Source: Pseudomonadota bacterium
Lineage (GTDB): Bacteria > Desulfobacterota > JADFVX01
Direction of reading: 5' to 3'
NCBI GenBank assembly: GCA_015222555.1
Contig: JADFVM010000157.1
Location: forward strand, 1 to 22,581
Length of the DNA: 22,581 nucleotides
The notes under the pieces are model-generated. The model saw only the letters and a program-made list of their open reading frames with translations. It was not told the origin of the DNA and ran no database searches. Shown piece by piece: positions 1 through 7,577 of the stretch (within the stretch, counting starts at the first letter, position 1; every line of letters starts with the position of its first letter). The translations under genes and the position numbers were made by a program.

Positions 1-2
1 GT

Positions 3-89
3 TTCAAGACCCTTAAGTGCTTAGAAATCGCGCTATATCATACACTTGGCAAGCTGCCGGAACCTGAATATCACCACAGATTCCGCTGA
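3..89 (+). pseudogene. Possible transposase C-terminal fragment
   Basis: An open frame enters from the left edge and stops at TGA 87-89. It gives 28 residues that include ALYHTLGKLPEPE. This resembles, from memory only, the tails of some DDE transposases that end in a similar LG-LPEP motif. There is no start codon in the window, so it is either the end of a gene beginning outside or a remnant. The following 209 bases up to the next gene hold no convincing gene. The assignment rests on one short motif and could be wrong. Confidence 0.3.
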
Positions 90-298
90 CCAGCTCCAAA
101 AAAAACTATTTCAAGAAATCATTGACTGGACTCGATCCGACCAAAAGGATGGGGATTTATAGGGAAGAAACTCCTCACGGCAAGCGGCAGGGAAGTCAAG
201 CCAAAGCGAGAAAACGAGCATCAAAACATTTGAATCCTTTCACCTGTCAGCATATCAAAAGGAGATCATAACTAAAACAGCATTTATGGAGGATTTTT

Positions 299-696
299 AT
301 GCGACTTATTTTATCAACTTTACTTTTTCTGGCACTGACAGTTCCCGCCTATGCAGGCGGTACCATCGAAGGCACTGTCAACCTCTCTTCTAAGCTAAAA
401 TCAAAAGCATCACCCAATGACACGGTTTTTGTATTTGCCCAGGCAGAAAGAGGACCAAAAATGCCTCACGCATTCTTCAGGCCAGAGTGAAAGAGCTTCC
501 TCTTAAATTCAAATTGACAGATGAAATGGCCATGATGCCCCGCATGAAAATGTCTAACTTTCCCAGCGTAAATGTGGTTGGACGTGTCTCTAAAACAGGG
601 CAGGCCATGGCAAAGAAAGGGGATCTGGAAGGGATTTCACCAGGCATCAAGCTGAACAGCACAAAGGTGAATATAGTTATAGATAAAATATTGTGA
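299..696 (+). pseudogene. Secreted CcmI C-terminal-domain protein, broken by a frameshift
   Basis: The product would be a small periplasmic protein resembling the C-terminal domain of CcmI/CycH, the factor that holds apocytochrome c during c-type cytochrome maturation. Residues 1-19 form a signal peptide with a likely cleavage after AYA. The mature part carries GTVNLSSKL, DTVFVFAQA, and after the break VKELPLKFKL, MKMSNFP and GDLEGISPG, which follow the CcmI domain order. The first frame stops at 490, and the matching remainder continues one frame away from about 472. Restoring one base near 471-472 gives about 132 residues. A GGAGG at 288-292 fits the ATG at 299. It lacks the TPR part of full CcmI, so it is a stand-alone domain rather than a truncated CcmI. 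A real mutation and a sequencing error cannot be told apart here. Confidence 0.6.
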
Positions 697-798
697 TTTA
701 ATTTTACCTTTATTCGACATTGATTTTGAATGATGAGCTATGATTTTCTCTGTGAAAGTCATAATGAAACTGTGTTTATTTGTGTCCAAGTGAATAAT

Positions 799-938
799 CC
801 CCGCAGTACGCTCACGGGGTATTTGTTAGTCATTCCGGGCTTGATAAGCCTGCCCCGTACTTGATACGGGGAATCCAGGCCTACAATAGGGCTGGATTCC
901 CGCCTTCGCGGGAATGACAAACGCAGCAAGCTGCGGGG
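799..938. repeat. REP/MITE-like imperfect palindrome
   Basis: This 140-bp stretch folds on itself. The outer arms CCCCGCAG (799-806) and CTGCGGGG (931-938) are perfect complements. Inside them, TTTGT..TCATTCC pairs with GGAATGACAAA, and a further internal hairpin surrounds GGATTCCCGCC..GCGGGAATG. Elements of the type CTGGATTCCCGCCTTCG are dispersed between genes in many proteobacteria (from general knowledge). No open frame runs through it. It fills most of the 697-987 gap, and the AT-rich leader of the next gene follows. Confidence 0.7.
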
Positions 939-987
939 AATTAAACCTCAAGCGATTAAATATTTTATTTCTGGGATATCAAGGTCA

Positions 988-1755
988 ATGCAAATCGTAA
1001 TATCACCAGCCAAGACATTCAACTTTGAAAAGGAATCAATTACCGATTCCTTTTCCATGCCCGACTTTCTTGATGACTCTGCAATCCTCATTGAAGAATT
1101 AAGATTCTTCTCACCAGCCAAGCTATCGTCTCTCATGGATATGAGCCCCAAGCTGGCCGATCTCAACTATGATCGTTTCCAGAAATGGAACCACCTTTTT
1201 ACAGAGACTAATGCAAAACAGGCAATCCTTGCCTTTACTGGAGCGGTCTACTAAGGACTGAGCGCAAGGGATTTCACTGACGATGATTTCAGTTTTGCCC
1301 AGGATCATTTGCGGACCCTCTCCGGCCTCTATGGACTGCTGAGACCACTGGACCTGATCCAGCCTTACCGGCTTGAGATGGGCACAAAGTTGAATACGGC
1401 GCGCGGGAGAAATCTTTATCACTTCTGGGGAGATAAGATCACTGATGCTATTAATGAATCACTTGAAAAAGAGGATAAGCCTGTATTAGTCGACCTTGCT
1501 TCCATGGAATACTTTAAATCCATTAACCTCAAAAAACTTAGGGGAGAGGTTGTCAGCCCTGTTTTCAAAGAGTTAAAGGGAAGCAGCTATAAAGTGGTTT
1601 CTTTTTCCGCAAAACGGGCACGCGGACTCATGAGCAGTTATATTATCAAGAATAGGTTTAAAGATGTTGAAGAGCTCAAATCCTTCAATGAGGCGGGCTA
1701 CGAATATAAAGCCTCTCTCTCATCGGAGAGGCAATGGATCTTCACAAGAGGCTAA
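988..1755 (+). pseudogene. yaaA: YaaA peroxide stress protein, interrupted by in-frame TAA
   Basis: YaaA (UPF0246/DUF328) lowers intracellular free iron under peroxide stress and can bind DNA. The reading frame runs 256 codons, close to the usual length of about 258, and the family motifs are in order: ISPAKTFNFE, LADLNYDRFQ, AILAFTGAVY, LSGLYGLLRPLDLIQPYRLEMG split over two positions, FWGDKIT, LASMEYFKS and KRARGLMSSYIIKNR. Codon 89 (1252-1254) is TAA, where homologs carry an ordinary residue before GL, for example VYTGL in E. coli. The frame and similarity continue unbroken after it (GLSARDFTDDDFSFAQ). This is a single-base nonsense change such as CAA to TAA, or a sequencing error. A weak AAGGTC precedes the ATG. 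Confidence 0.9.
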
Positions 1756-1856
1756 TGATCTGAAAGACCTCCCCCCTCCCCCACCTTTCTGTCCTACCAA
1801 AGGGTTTTCAAAGCTTTGAAGTTGACAGCCGATTATTTCTATGTAACCATAATCAC

Positions 1857-1886
1857 TACAAATTTAGGGGTAGCCTCCATTATAAT
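1857..1886 (+). promoter_or_regulatory. Candidate sigma-70 promoter of the ten-gene operon
   Basis: A consensus TATAAT lies at 1881-1886. Eighteen bases upstream is a weak -35 (TACAAA, 1857-1862). Transcription would start near 1893, leaving a leader of about 60 nt before the ATG at 1955. An alternative TTGACA at 1822-1827 has no good -10 at the right distance. Confidence 0.4.
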
Positions 1887-1937
1887 GCTGAGGCGTACAA
1901 CTTTGAGATTTTGGCTTATCAAATAGATTAAAATAAT

Positions 1938-1946
1938 GGGGGGGGG
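1938..1946 (+). repeat. Nine-G homopolymer in the ribosome-binding region
   Basis: Nine consecutive G residues end 8 nt before the ATG at 1955, where a Shine-Dalgarno sequence would be expected. No other purine-rich binding site is present. Such tracts are prone to slippage in replication, and to miscounting in sequencing. Confidence 0.85.
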
Positions 1947-1954
1947 CGACGTTT

Positions 1955-2704
1955 ATGCGATGGTTTTATGCCGTAGGGAAGGAAAAAGTAGGTCCACTGA
2001 CTGAAGCCGAGATAGGCAAACTGGCAGATGATGGGACAATAACAGACAAAACGCTGGTTTGGACAGATGGCACAAAAAAATGGCTTCCCTTTGCTCAGGC
2101 TAAAGCCGCGCCTTCAACACCCCCACCCCCTGAACAAGCACTGGAAACAGCTGTAAAAAAAGTCGCCTGCTCCCAATGCAACAATAGCTTCCCCATTGAT
2201 GAAACTATCCAGTATGGAGGCCAGAGGATCTGTGCATCCTGCAAATCGGCCTTTTTCCAGAAAGTAAAGGAAGGCAAAAATGTCTCCACAACCATGACTT
2301 ACGGAGGATTCTGGATCCGCTTCGGGGCCAAATTCCTTGATGGAATCGTTACCGGTCTCTGCTATATGGTCGTTGCCTTTGCCGTTGGCTTCATGGTTCA
2401 AAGCGATGCGGAGAACCCCGGCCCTTTATTCTTCCTTTTCTTTGTACAGATGGCTATTCCTGCAGTCTACACCACCTTTTTCCTCGGAAAATTTCAGGCA
2501 ACGCCCGGCAAAATGGCGGCAGGCCTCATTGTCGTATCACCTGACGGCGGCAGGATCTCTTATGGCAGGGCCTTCGGAAGACACCTGGGAGAATTCCTCA
2601 GTAGTATTATTCTTGGTATCGGTTATCTCATGGCCGCCTTTGACAATGAAAAAAGGACACTTCATGATCGAATCTGCTCAACAAGGGTGATAAAAAAAAG
2701 ATGA
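1955..2704 (+). CDS. GYF_2 / zinc-ribbon / RDD membrane protein
   Basis: This 249-residue protein has three parts. Residues 1-47 are a GYF_2 (DUF4339) domain, with WFYAVGKEKVGPLTEAEI and the W44-L-P-F end typical of this fold, which is thought to bind short peptides. Residues 72-96 carry a zinc ribbon, C72-x2-C75 and C93-x2-C96. Residues 118-249 are an RDD domain: R122 and D129 near the first helix, the ATPGKMAAGL loop at 182-191 and the RTLHDRICSTRVI ending. Membrane helices lie near 131-148, 158-177 and 212-228. RDD proteins are integral membrane proteins, and only some members have a reported transport role. It is the first gene of the operon, 23 nt ahead of the next. The cytosolic front suggests a protein-docking or sensing role, which is inference. 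Confidence 0.85.
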   Translation: MRWFYAVGKEKVGPLTEAEIGKLADDGTITDKTLVWTDGTKKWLPFAQAKAAPSTPPPPEQALETAVKKVACSQCNNSFPIDETIQYGGQRICASCKSAFFQKVKEGKNVSTTMTYGGFWIRFGAKFLDGIVTGLCYMVVAFAVGFMVQSDAENPGPLFFLFFVQMAIPAVYTTFFLGKFQATPGKMAAGLIVVSPDGGRISYGRAFGRHLGEFLSSIILGIGYLMAAFDNEKRTLHDRICSTRVIKKR

Positions 2705-2727
2705 TGATTTTTTGAGGATTTGAAGCT

Positions 2728-3297
2728 GTGGTGAACTGTGGTAAGTGCGGGGCAAGCCTTCCGGCCCATCTTCTGAATTCTCAGGAGACGCAGAACTGTC
2801 CAGCCTGCAACAAAGAGATAAGAACCTTCGTCTTTCCTGCACTTTTTAATAGTGAAATGGAGGGGAATTCGGGGGAGAAAATAGTCATCGACAGTGAGGC
2901 CGGATGTTTCTATCATCCCGGGAAAAAGGCGGTCCTGCCCTGTGAGGAATGTGGCCGTTTTCTATGTTCCCTTTGCGATGTCGAACTCAATGGTAAACAT
3001 GTTTGCCCTCCCTGCATTGAAAGCGGCAAGAAAAAAGGAAAAATCAAAAACCTGCAAAACCATCGGACCCTCTACGACGACATCGCCCTTTCACTGGCCA
3101 TCCTGCCACTGCTGATCTGGCCGTTTACCCTCATCACCGCGCCCCTTAGCCTCTTTTTCTCCATCCGTTACTGGAAGGCGCCCACAAGCATTATTCCCAG
3201 AACTAAAATCAGGTTAGTTCTTGCCGGCCTCTTTTCAAGCCTGCAGATAGTCGGCTGGATATTAATTTTCTCAAATGTTATTCCCGATGTGTTTTAA
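2728..3297 (+). CDS. B-box zinc-finger membrane protein
   Basis: The 189-residue protein begins with a short zinc ribbon (C4, C7, C24, C27), followed by a B-box-like cluster: C60-x2-H63-x8-C72-x2-C75-x4-C80-x2-C83, then H91, C93 and C96. Two hydrophobic segments near 118-146 and 163-183 place the C-terminus in the membrane, so the metal-binding part is probably cytosolic. The start is GTG at 2728 or the adjacent GTG at 2731; TGAGGA at 2713-2718 serves either. It lies 15 nt ahead of the next gene. B-box fingers usually mediate protein contacts. No catalytic motif is seen, and its function within the operon is unknown. Confidence 0.75.
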   Translation: MVNCGKCGASLPAHLLNSQETQNCPACNKEIRTFVFPALFNSEMEGNSGEKIVIDSEAGCFYHPGKKAVLPCEECGRFLCSLCDVELNGKHVCPPCIESGKKKGKIKNLQNHRTLYDDIALSLAILPLLIWPFTLITAPLSLFFSIRYWKAPTSIIPRTKIRLVLAGLFSSLQIVGWILIFSNVIPDVF

Positions 3298-3312
3298 GCA
3301 GATGAATGTGCA

Positions 3313-4386
3313 ATGGCTGAAAAAGTAAAAGAATATTTCAAGCTGCCCGGGAGGGGTCTCAAAAGAGGAAGCATACTGCTTGTATTGGGTATACGTGCAC
3401 GCCTGTGGAGAGGGAAAGACCACGTGCTGAGTGTCCTTAACTATCGCTTTACCGAAGAATACAAGCGTTTTTACTTTAATGACATTCAGGCCATTACCAT
3501 CTTTAAGACACGGCGTTCCATGATCTGGAATACCTTCTTTCTTTTGATTGCCATCCTCTTCGTCCTTCTTGCCATGAAATTCGATGAAGGCTGGCCTGTT
3601 TTTTTCGGCATACTTGCTGCCATCTTTATCATTTCTCTTGCCGTCAACCTGCTTCTCGGCCCCACATGTATTACCCATATCCACACAGCGGTGAGCAAGG
3701 AAGAGCTGCCCTCTCTTGGCAGGTTAAAAACCGCAATAAAAACAGTTAAGATGCTCAAACCCTTTATAGAAAGAACACAGGGGAAGCTGAATCCTCACGA
3801 CATACCTGAAAAGCTGAAAGAGAAAATGAAAACAGTGAGGGAACGCGCTTCTTCACCGGCAAAAATGGCAACGTCAAAATATAATGGAAAGGTACACGCA
3901 GCCCTTTTTTATATGCTTCTCATTGATTGCTGTTTAACCGTTCTAAATCTTTTTTATACCAATGTGGGCCTGTCCCTTATCTACGCTTTATTCTTCTTGG
4001 CAACGAGCGCCTTACTAATTACAGCCTTGATCAAACAGCATGAAAGTGCTCTCAGCAATAGTCTTAAAAACACAAGCTGGGTAACGCTGGCATACTTTGT
4101 TGTCTTTTATGTTCTAAGCTACATCTTCTTTATCATATTTGTCACCTTCAAGCGGCCGGAATTGATGAATAACCAATGGGAGAGCTTCAAATATGCGGCC
4201 AGTCTGTCTCCCTTTGACAACCCTTTCCTCATGGGCCTGCAAATTTTCTCACTAGTTTTTTCATTTCTCCTGGGGACAGCAGGCCTGATCCAGCTTCGCT
4301 CTTTAACAAGGATTAATACTGTCACTTCCGGTCCACCAGCTTCAGCTTCACCTAATTCAAGCTACGCGACAGAGGAGAATGAGTGA
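3313..4386 (+). CDS. Six-helix membrane protein, unknown function
   Basis: I do not recognise a named family for these 357 residues. Residues 35-65 (KDHVLSVLNYRFTEEY, FYFNDIQAI) resemble the strand pattern of bacterial PH-like domains, but this is weak. Hydrophobic segments lie near 71-89 and 94-116. A charged stretch of about 75 residues (118-192, rich in K and E) follows, then four more helices near 195-217, 219-240, 256-279 and 305-327. The tail is rich in S, P and E. The gene sits between two B-box membrane-protein genes and overlaps the second by 8 nt, so the three probably form a unit. A scaffold or channel-like partner is possible but not shown. Confidence 0.75.
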   Translation: MAEKVKEYFKLPGRGLKRGSILLVLGIRARLWRGKDHVLSVLNYRFTEEYKRFYFNDIQAITIFKTRRSMIWNTFFLLIAILFVLLAMKFDEGWPVFFGILAAIFIISLAVNLLLGPTCITHIHTAVSKEELPSLGRLKTAIKTVKMLKPFIERTQGKLNPHDIPEKLKEKMKTVRERASSPAKMATSKYNGKVHAALFYMLLIDCCLTVLNLFYTNVGLSLIYALFFLATSALLITALIKQHESALSNSLKNTSWVTLAYFVVFYVLSYIFFIIFVTFKRPELMNNQWESFKYAASLSPFDNPFLMGLQIFSLVFSFLLGTAGLIQLRSLTRINTVTSGPPASASPNSSYATEENE

Positions 4387-4699
4387 CCTCAGCCAGAAAA
4401 AGTGCTTCAATCACGGTGATCGGGAGGCAGTCGCCGCCTGCCCTGAATGCAGTAACTTTTTCTGCCGTGAATGCATCGTAGAACATGATGATCGTATCTT
4501 ATGTTCCACATGCCTTGAAAAGTGCGTCAACCCCACCAAAAAGCGATCTTTTCCATTTGCCGCCCTTACAAGATTAGGGCAGTTTATTTTCGGATTTTCC
4601 ATCGTCTGGCTTATGTTCTACTATGTCAGCGAAGCCCTTCTGTCTATTCCATCCTCCTTTCACGAAGGCACTATCTGGCAAAAACTGGGTGGCTTGTAA
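4379..4699 (+). CDS. Short B-box zinc-finger membrane protein
   Basis: This 106-residue protein starts with a B-box-like finger: C9-x2-H12-x8-C21-x2-C24-x4-C29-x2-C32, H36, C42 and C45. One membrane helix follows near 65-84, then a short tail. The spacing of the first six ligands is identical to that in the protein encoded at 2728-3297, so the two are probably related. The ATG lies within the end of the preceding gene (8-nt overlap) and the stop is directly followed by the next ATG, which implies translational coupling. It is probably a membrane-tethered cytosolic adaptor; its partner is unknown. Confidence 0.75.
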   Translation: MSDLSQKKCFNHGDREAVAACPECSNFFCRECIVEHDDRILCSTCLEKCVNPTKKRSFPFAALTRLGQFIFGFSIVWLMFYYVSEALLSIPSSFHEGTIWQKLGGL

Positions 4700-6355
4700 A
4701 TGAGCAAAAAAAAGAGACTTCAAGGAAAAGGGGCCATCGAGCTCATCGAGGAGACGACCTGCCTTATCCGACACCTGCCGGCTAGAGTCTTGGCCTTATA
4801 TTACACAGGAAGTCTGCCCTTCATTCTTGCCTTTCTTTATTTCTGGGCCGATATGAGCCGAAGTCCTTTAGCTTCCAGACGAAACGCAGAGTCGGCATTT
4901 ATTATGGCCCTGCTTTTTATATGGATGAAATGCTGGCAGACTGTCTTTGCAGGCGAGCTGCGGACAATTATCAGTGGTGAAATAAGAGAAGGCTGGAACG
5001 TGAGAAGAGTGGTGAGAATGATTGCAGAGCAAACCTTTTTTCAGCCTGCAGCTTTCATCATCTTGCCTGTTGCCCTCATTATTACACTCCCCTTCGGCTG
5101 GGCCTATGCTTTCTTTCAGAATATAAGTATTTTAGGTAATGGCAAGTCGCGTGGAATGAATGAGCTCTACAGGAAGGCGCTCCGCCATGCTACCTATTTC
5201 CCCGGACAAAACCACTTTGCCATATTAATCCTGTCATTATTTTCCTTTTTCGTTTTATGCAACATCGGAACGGTACTTTATCTTTTTCCCCATATGATGA
5301 ACAGCTTTTTAGGTGTAGACAGCCTTTTTGCCAGGGCCGGGTGGAGCATGGTCAATACCACCATTATTGCCATCACATTGAGCATGACATACCTCATTGT
5401 CGACCCCTTTGTGAAAGGTGTCTATGTATTACGTACTTTTTATGGAGAATCCCTGCGGACAGGGGCAGATCTCAGGGCAGACATGAAAAGATTCACTCCT
5501 GCGTCAAAAAAAATGGCCATTTTCCTTCTTATTTTTTCCATCGGCAGCAGTAGCGGACCGGCAACACAGGCCTTCTCAAAAGAACTGACCGGGGCACGGA
5601 CGACCTCCCGACAAAAAGTGATCTCCGCAAAAAAGCTGGACAGCTCTATTAGCGAGGTTATTAAACAACGTGAATATCAGTGGCGGATGCCAAGAGTAAA
5701 GGTAAAAGAGGAGGAGAGCAAAGGATTTCTTGCCTCTTTCCTGGAAGATACCATGGAGACTATCTCAACCTGGCTTGGAGACCTTTCCGACTGGATAGAG
5801 AAGATGCTGGACTGGTTCATGCCCGACAGTACGCACAAAAAGGCAGACCCTCAAAAATCGATGCCCTCTGTACATTATCTGATTTATCTGCTCCTGTGCA
5901 TTGTAACCTCTGTTCTGGCCATTTCAGGATGGAGAAAACTGAAAAGCCAGAGGAACCTTAGTTTGAAACCTGATGAGACAATTAAGGCACAGGCCCCCGA
6001 CCTGTCCAGTGAAGATATCTCGGCCGATGAACTTCCTGCCAATCGCTGGCTTGAGATGGGAAGGAAATTCATGGAGGAAGGGAACCTGCGTTTTGCTCTC
6101 AGGGCATTTTACCTGGCCAGTCTGTCACATCTGGCGACACAGAATATGATCAGTATTGCGGCCTTCAAATCGAACCGCGATTATGAAAATGAACTAAAAA
6201 GAAGGGCCCACTCATTACCGGATCTGGTAAGCGCTTTTTCATTCAATGTGAAAACATTCGAAGAGATCTGGTATGGCATGCACGATGTCACAAATGAGCT
6301 TGTCAAAGGTTTTGAAGTTAATCAAAAAAGGATTATGGCAAGCAATGAGAGCTAA
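4700..6355 (+). CDS. DUF4129-domain multi-spanning membrane protein
   Basis: The protein has 551 residues. About six hydrophobic segments fill the first half (near 30-50, 64-84, 113-137, 172-197, 215-236 and 271-287). A probable extracytoplasmic region rich in charged residues and tryptophan (288-390) follows, then one more helix (391-410) and a soluble DUF4129 domain (about 445-540) with NRWLEMGRKFMEEGNLRFAL and ISIAAFKSNRDYENEL. DUF4129 is regularly found beside MoxR, DUF58 and transglutaminase-type genes, and its biochemical role is unknown. The start codon directly abuts the previous stop, and the end overlaps the next gene by 11 nt if that gene starts at 6345. The long membrane part ahead of DUF4129 is larger than in the simplest family members. 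Confidence 0.8.
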   Translation: MSKKKRLQGKGAIELIEETTCLIRHLPARVLALYYTGSLPFILAFLYFWADMSRSPLASRRNAESAFIMALLFIWMKCWQTVFAGELRTIISGEIREGWNVRRVVRMIAEQTFFQPAAFIILPVALIITLPFGWAYAFFQNISILGNGKSRGMNELYRKALRHATYFPGQNHFAILILSLFSFFVLCNIGTVLYLFPHMMNSFLGVDSLFARAGWSMVNTTIIAITLSMTYLIVDPFVKGVYVLRTFYGESLRTGADLRADMKRFTPASKKMAIFLLIFSIGSSSGPATQAFSKELTGARTTSRQKVISAKKLDSSISEVIKQREYQWRMPRVKVKEEESKGFLASFLEDTMETISTWLGDLSDWIEKMLDWFMPDSTHKKADPQKSMPSVHYLIYLLLCIVTSVLAISGWRKLKSQRNLSLKPDETIKAQAPDLSSEDISADELPANRWLEMGRKFMEEGNLRFALRAFYLASLSHLATQNMISIAAFKSNRDYENELKRRAHSLPDLVSAFSFNVKTFEEIWYGMHDVTNELVKGFEVNQKRIMASNES

Positions 6356-7577
6356 GCTTCTTCTTTCCATACTGGTGATCATCTTCATCGGTGGTCTGGC
6401 AAACCTTCTTATACTTCGCTTCGAATCGGGTGATGTTTATCCACCCTACTCATCACTGCGCGCTGATCCCCTGGGCACAAAAATACTCTTTGAGAGCCTG
6501 CATAGTCTGAAGGAGGTTTCTGTGAGCCGTAATTACGGGCCTGCCGCCAAACTGGGCGGTAATTCACCGGAGACGATATTTTTCATCGGGGTTCAGGATA
6601 TGGCCCTCAATTCTGTGACCGAAAAGGAAGTCAATGTGCTGGAATCCATCGCTTCTGCCGGCGGGCGACTCATTTTTCTCTTCTACCCCCAAAAGCCCTG
6701 TAAGTGCGATGATGAGGAGGAAAAAACAGGCCTCAAGAAAAATACCCATGAGGGAGAGAAGAAACCTTCTGCCCCGGAAAAAGAGGAGGATGCCCTTTCC
6801 GGCATGGTCTCTCTCAAGGAGCGCTGGGGATTCGAAACGGATCGAACACGTGGGAACCCGAAGGATGAACAAAAAATCAGCAATGCCGGTATTGTTGAAA
6901 AGGAGGGGACACTTCCCGAGGAAATTGAAGTCCATTCCGCCCTTTATTTTAAAGACCTGTCGGAAAACTGGAACGCCATTTATAAGCGGGAGGGTTTGCC
7001 CCTTATTATGGAGAGAACCTTCGGTAAGGGCTCCATCGTTATTGCCGCTGACGCCTTTTTCGCAAGCAATGAGGCCCTTGTTGCAAAGAGGCATGCCGGA
7101 CTGCTGTCATGGCTCATCGGCTCCAACCGTTCCATCATTATAGACGAAACTCACCTCGGCATAGAGGATAATCAAGGTGTGGTCTCTCTGGCCAGGAAGT
7201 ATGGCCTTGAAGGTCTTTTTGCCGCCATCATGCTAGTCACACTTTTATTTATCTGGCGAAGCACCATGAGCCTCATTCCACCCGTTAATGATGAAGATTT
7301 TACAGGTGGGATTGGTGCTGATAAGCAAGGGCGGGACCATCTGTCAGGCTTTGTCGGCCTCTTGAAACGCAAAGTTCCTTCCAACCGGATACTGGCCCTT
7401 TGTCTTAAGGAATGGGAGAAAAGTCCTGCCCCTCACTCAGGAACGTCCCCTGAAGAAATGAAGGAGATAGGCGCCATAATAAAAAAAGTAAAAAGCAACG
7501 ACAAAAGTAATGTAGACCAGATCGCTCTCTACAATAAAATCAGTAAACTTTTATGGAAAAGGAGATATAGAGCATGA
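6345..7577 (+). CDS. DUF4350-domain membrane-anchored protein
   Basis: I chose ATG 6345 (410 residues) because it places a membrane helix at residues 5-23 and overlaps the upstream stop by 11 nt; an earlier in-frame ATG at 6273 would add 24 residues lying inside the upstream gene. DUF4350 features are YPPYSSLRADPLGTKILFES (32-51), GGRLIFLF (106-113), a GKGSIVIAADAFF segment and the IIIDETHLG motif (264-272). A second helix lies near 288-304, followed by a cytosolic tail. The layout suggests an extracytoplasmic Rossmann-like domain held by two helices. A charged low-complexity insert (about 117-180) begins with CKCDDEEEK. DUF4350 proteins commonly sit beside MoxR and DUF58 genes; no enzymatic activity is established. 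Confidence 0.8.
   Translation: MRAKLLLSILVIIFIGGLANLLILRFESGDVYPPYSSLRADPLGTKILFESLHSLKEVSVSRNYGPAAKLGGNSPETIFFIGVQDMALNSVTEKEVNVLESIASAGGRLIFLFYPQKPCKCDDEEEKTGLKKNTHEGEKKPSAPEKEEDALSGMVSLKERWGFETDRTRGNPKDEQKISNAGIVEKEGTLPEEIEVHSALYFKDLSENWNAIYKREGLPLIMERTFGKGSIVIAADAFFASNEALVAKRHAGLLSWLIGSNRSIIIDETHLGIEDNQGVVSLARKYGLEGLFAAIMLVTLLFIWRSTMSLIPPVNDEDFTGGIGADKQGRDHLSGFVGLLKRKVPSNRILALCLKEWEKSPAPHSGTSPEEMKEIGAIIKKVKSNDKSNVDQIALYNKISKLLWKRRYRA

Noticed and set aside
456..476. Programmed frameshift in the CcmI-type gene
   Set aside because: There is no slippery heptamer at the junction; the only run is five A residues 10-15 nt upstream in the wrong arrangement.
1252..1254. Stop-codon readthrough or recoding in yaaA
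   Set aside because: TAA, TAG and TGA close other genes here normally, and no recoding signal surrounds this codon; mutation or read error is simpler.
6564..7094. Minus-strand open frame of 176 codons opposite the DUF4350 gene
   Set aside because: It is antisense to a supported gene within a tight operon, with no family motifs.
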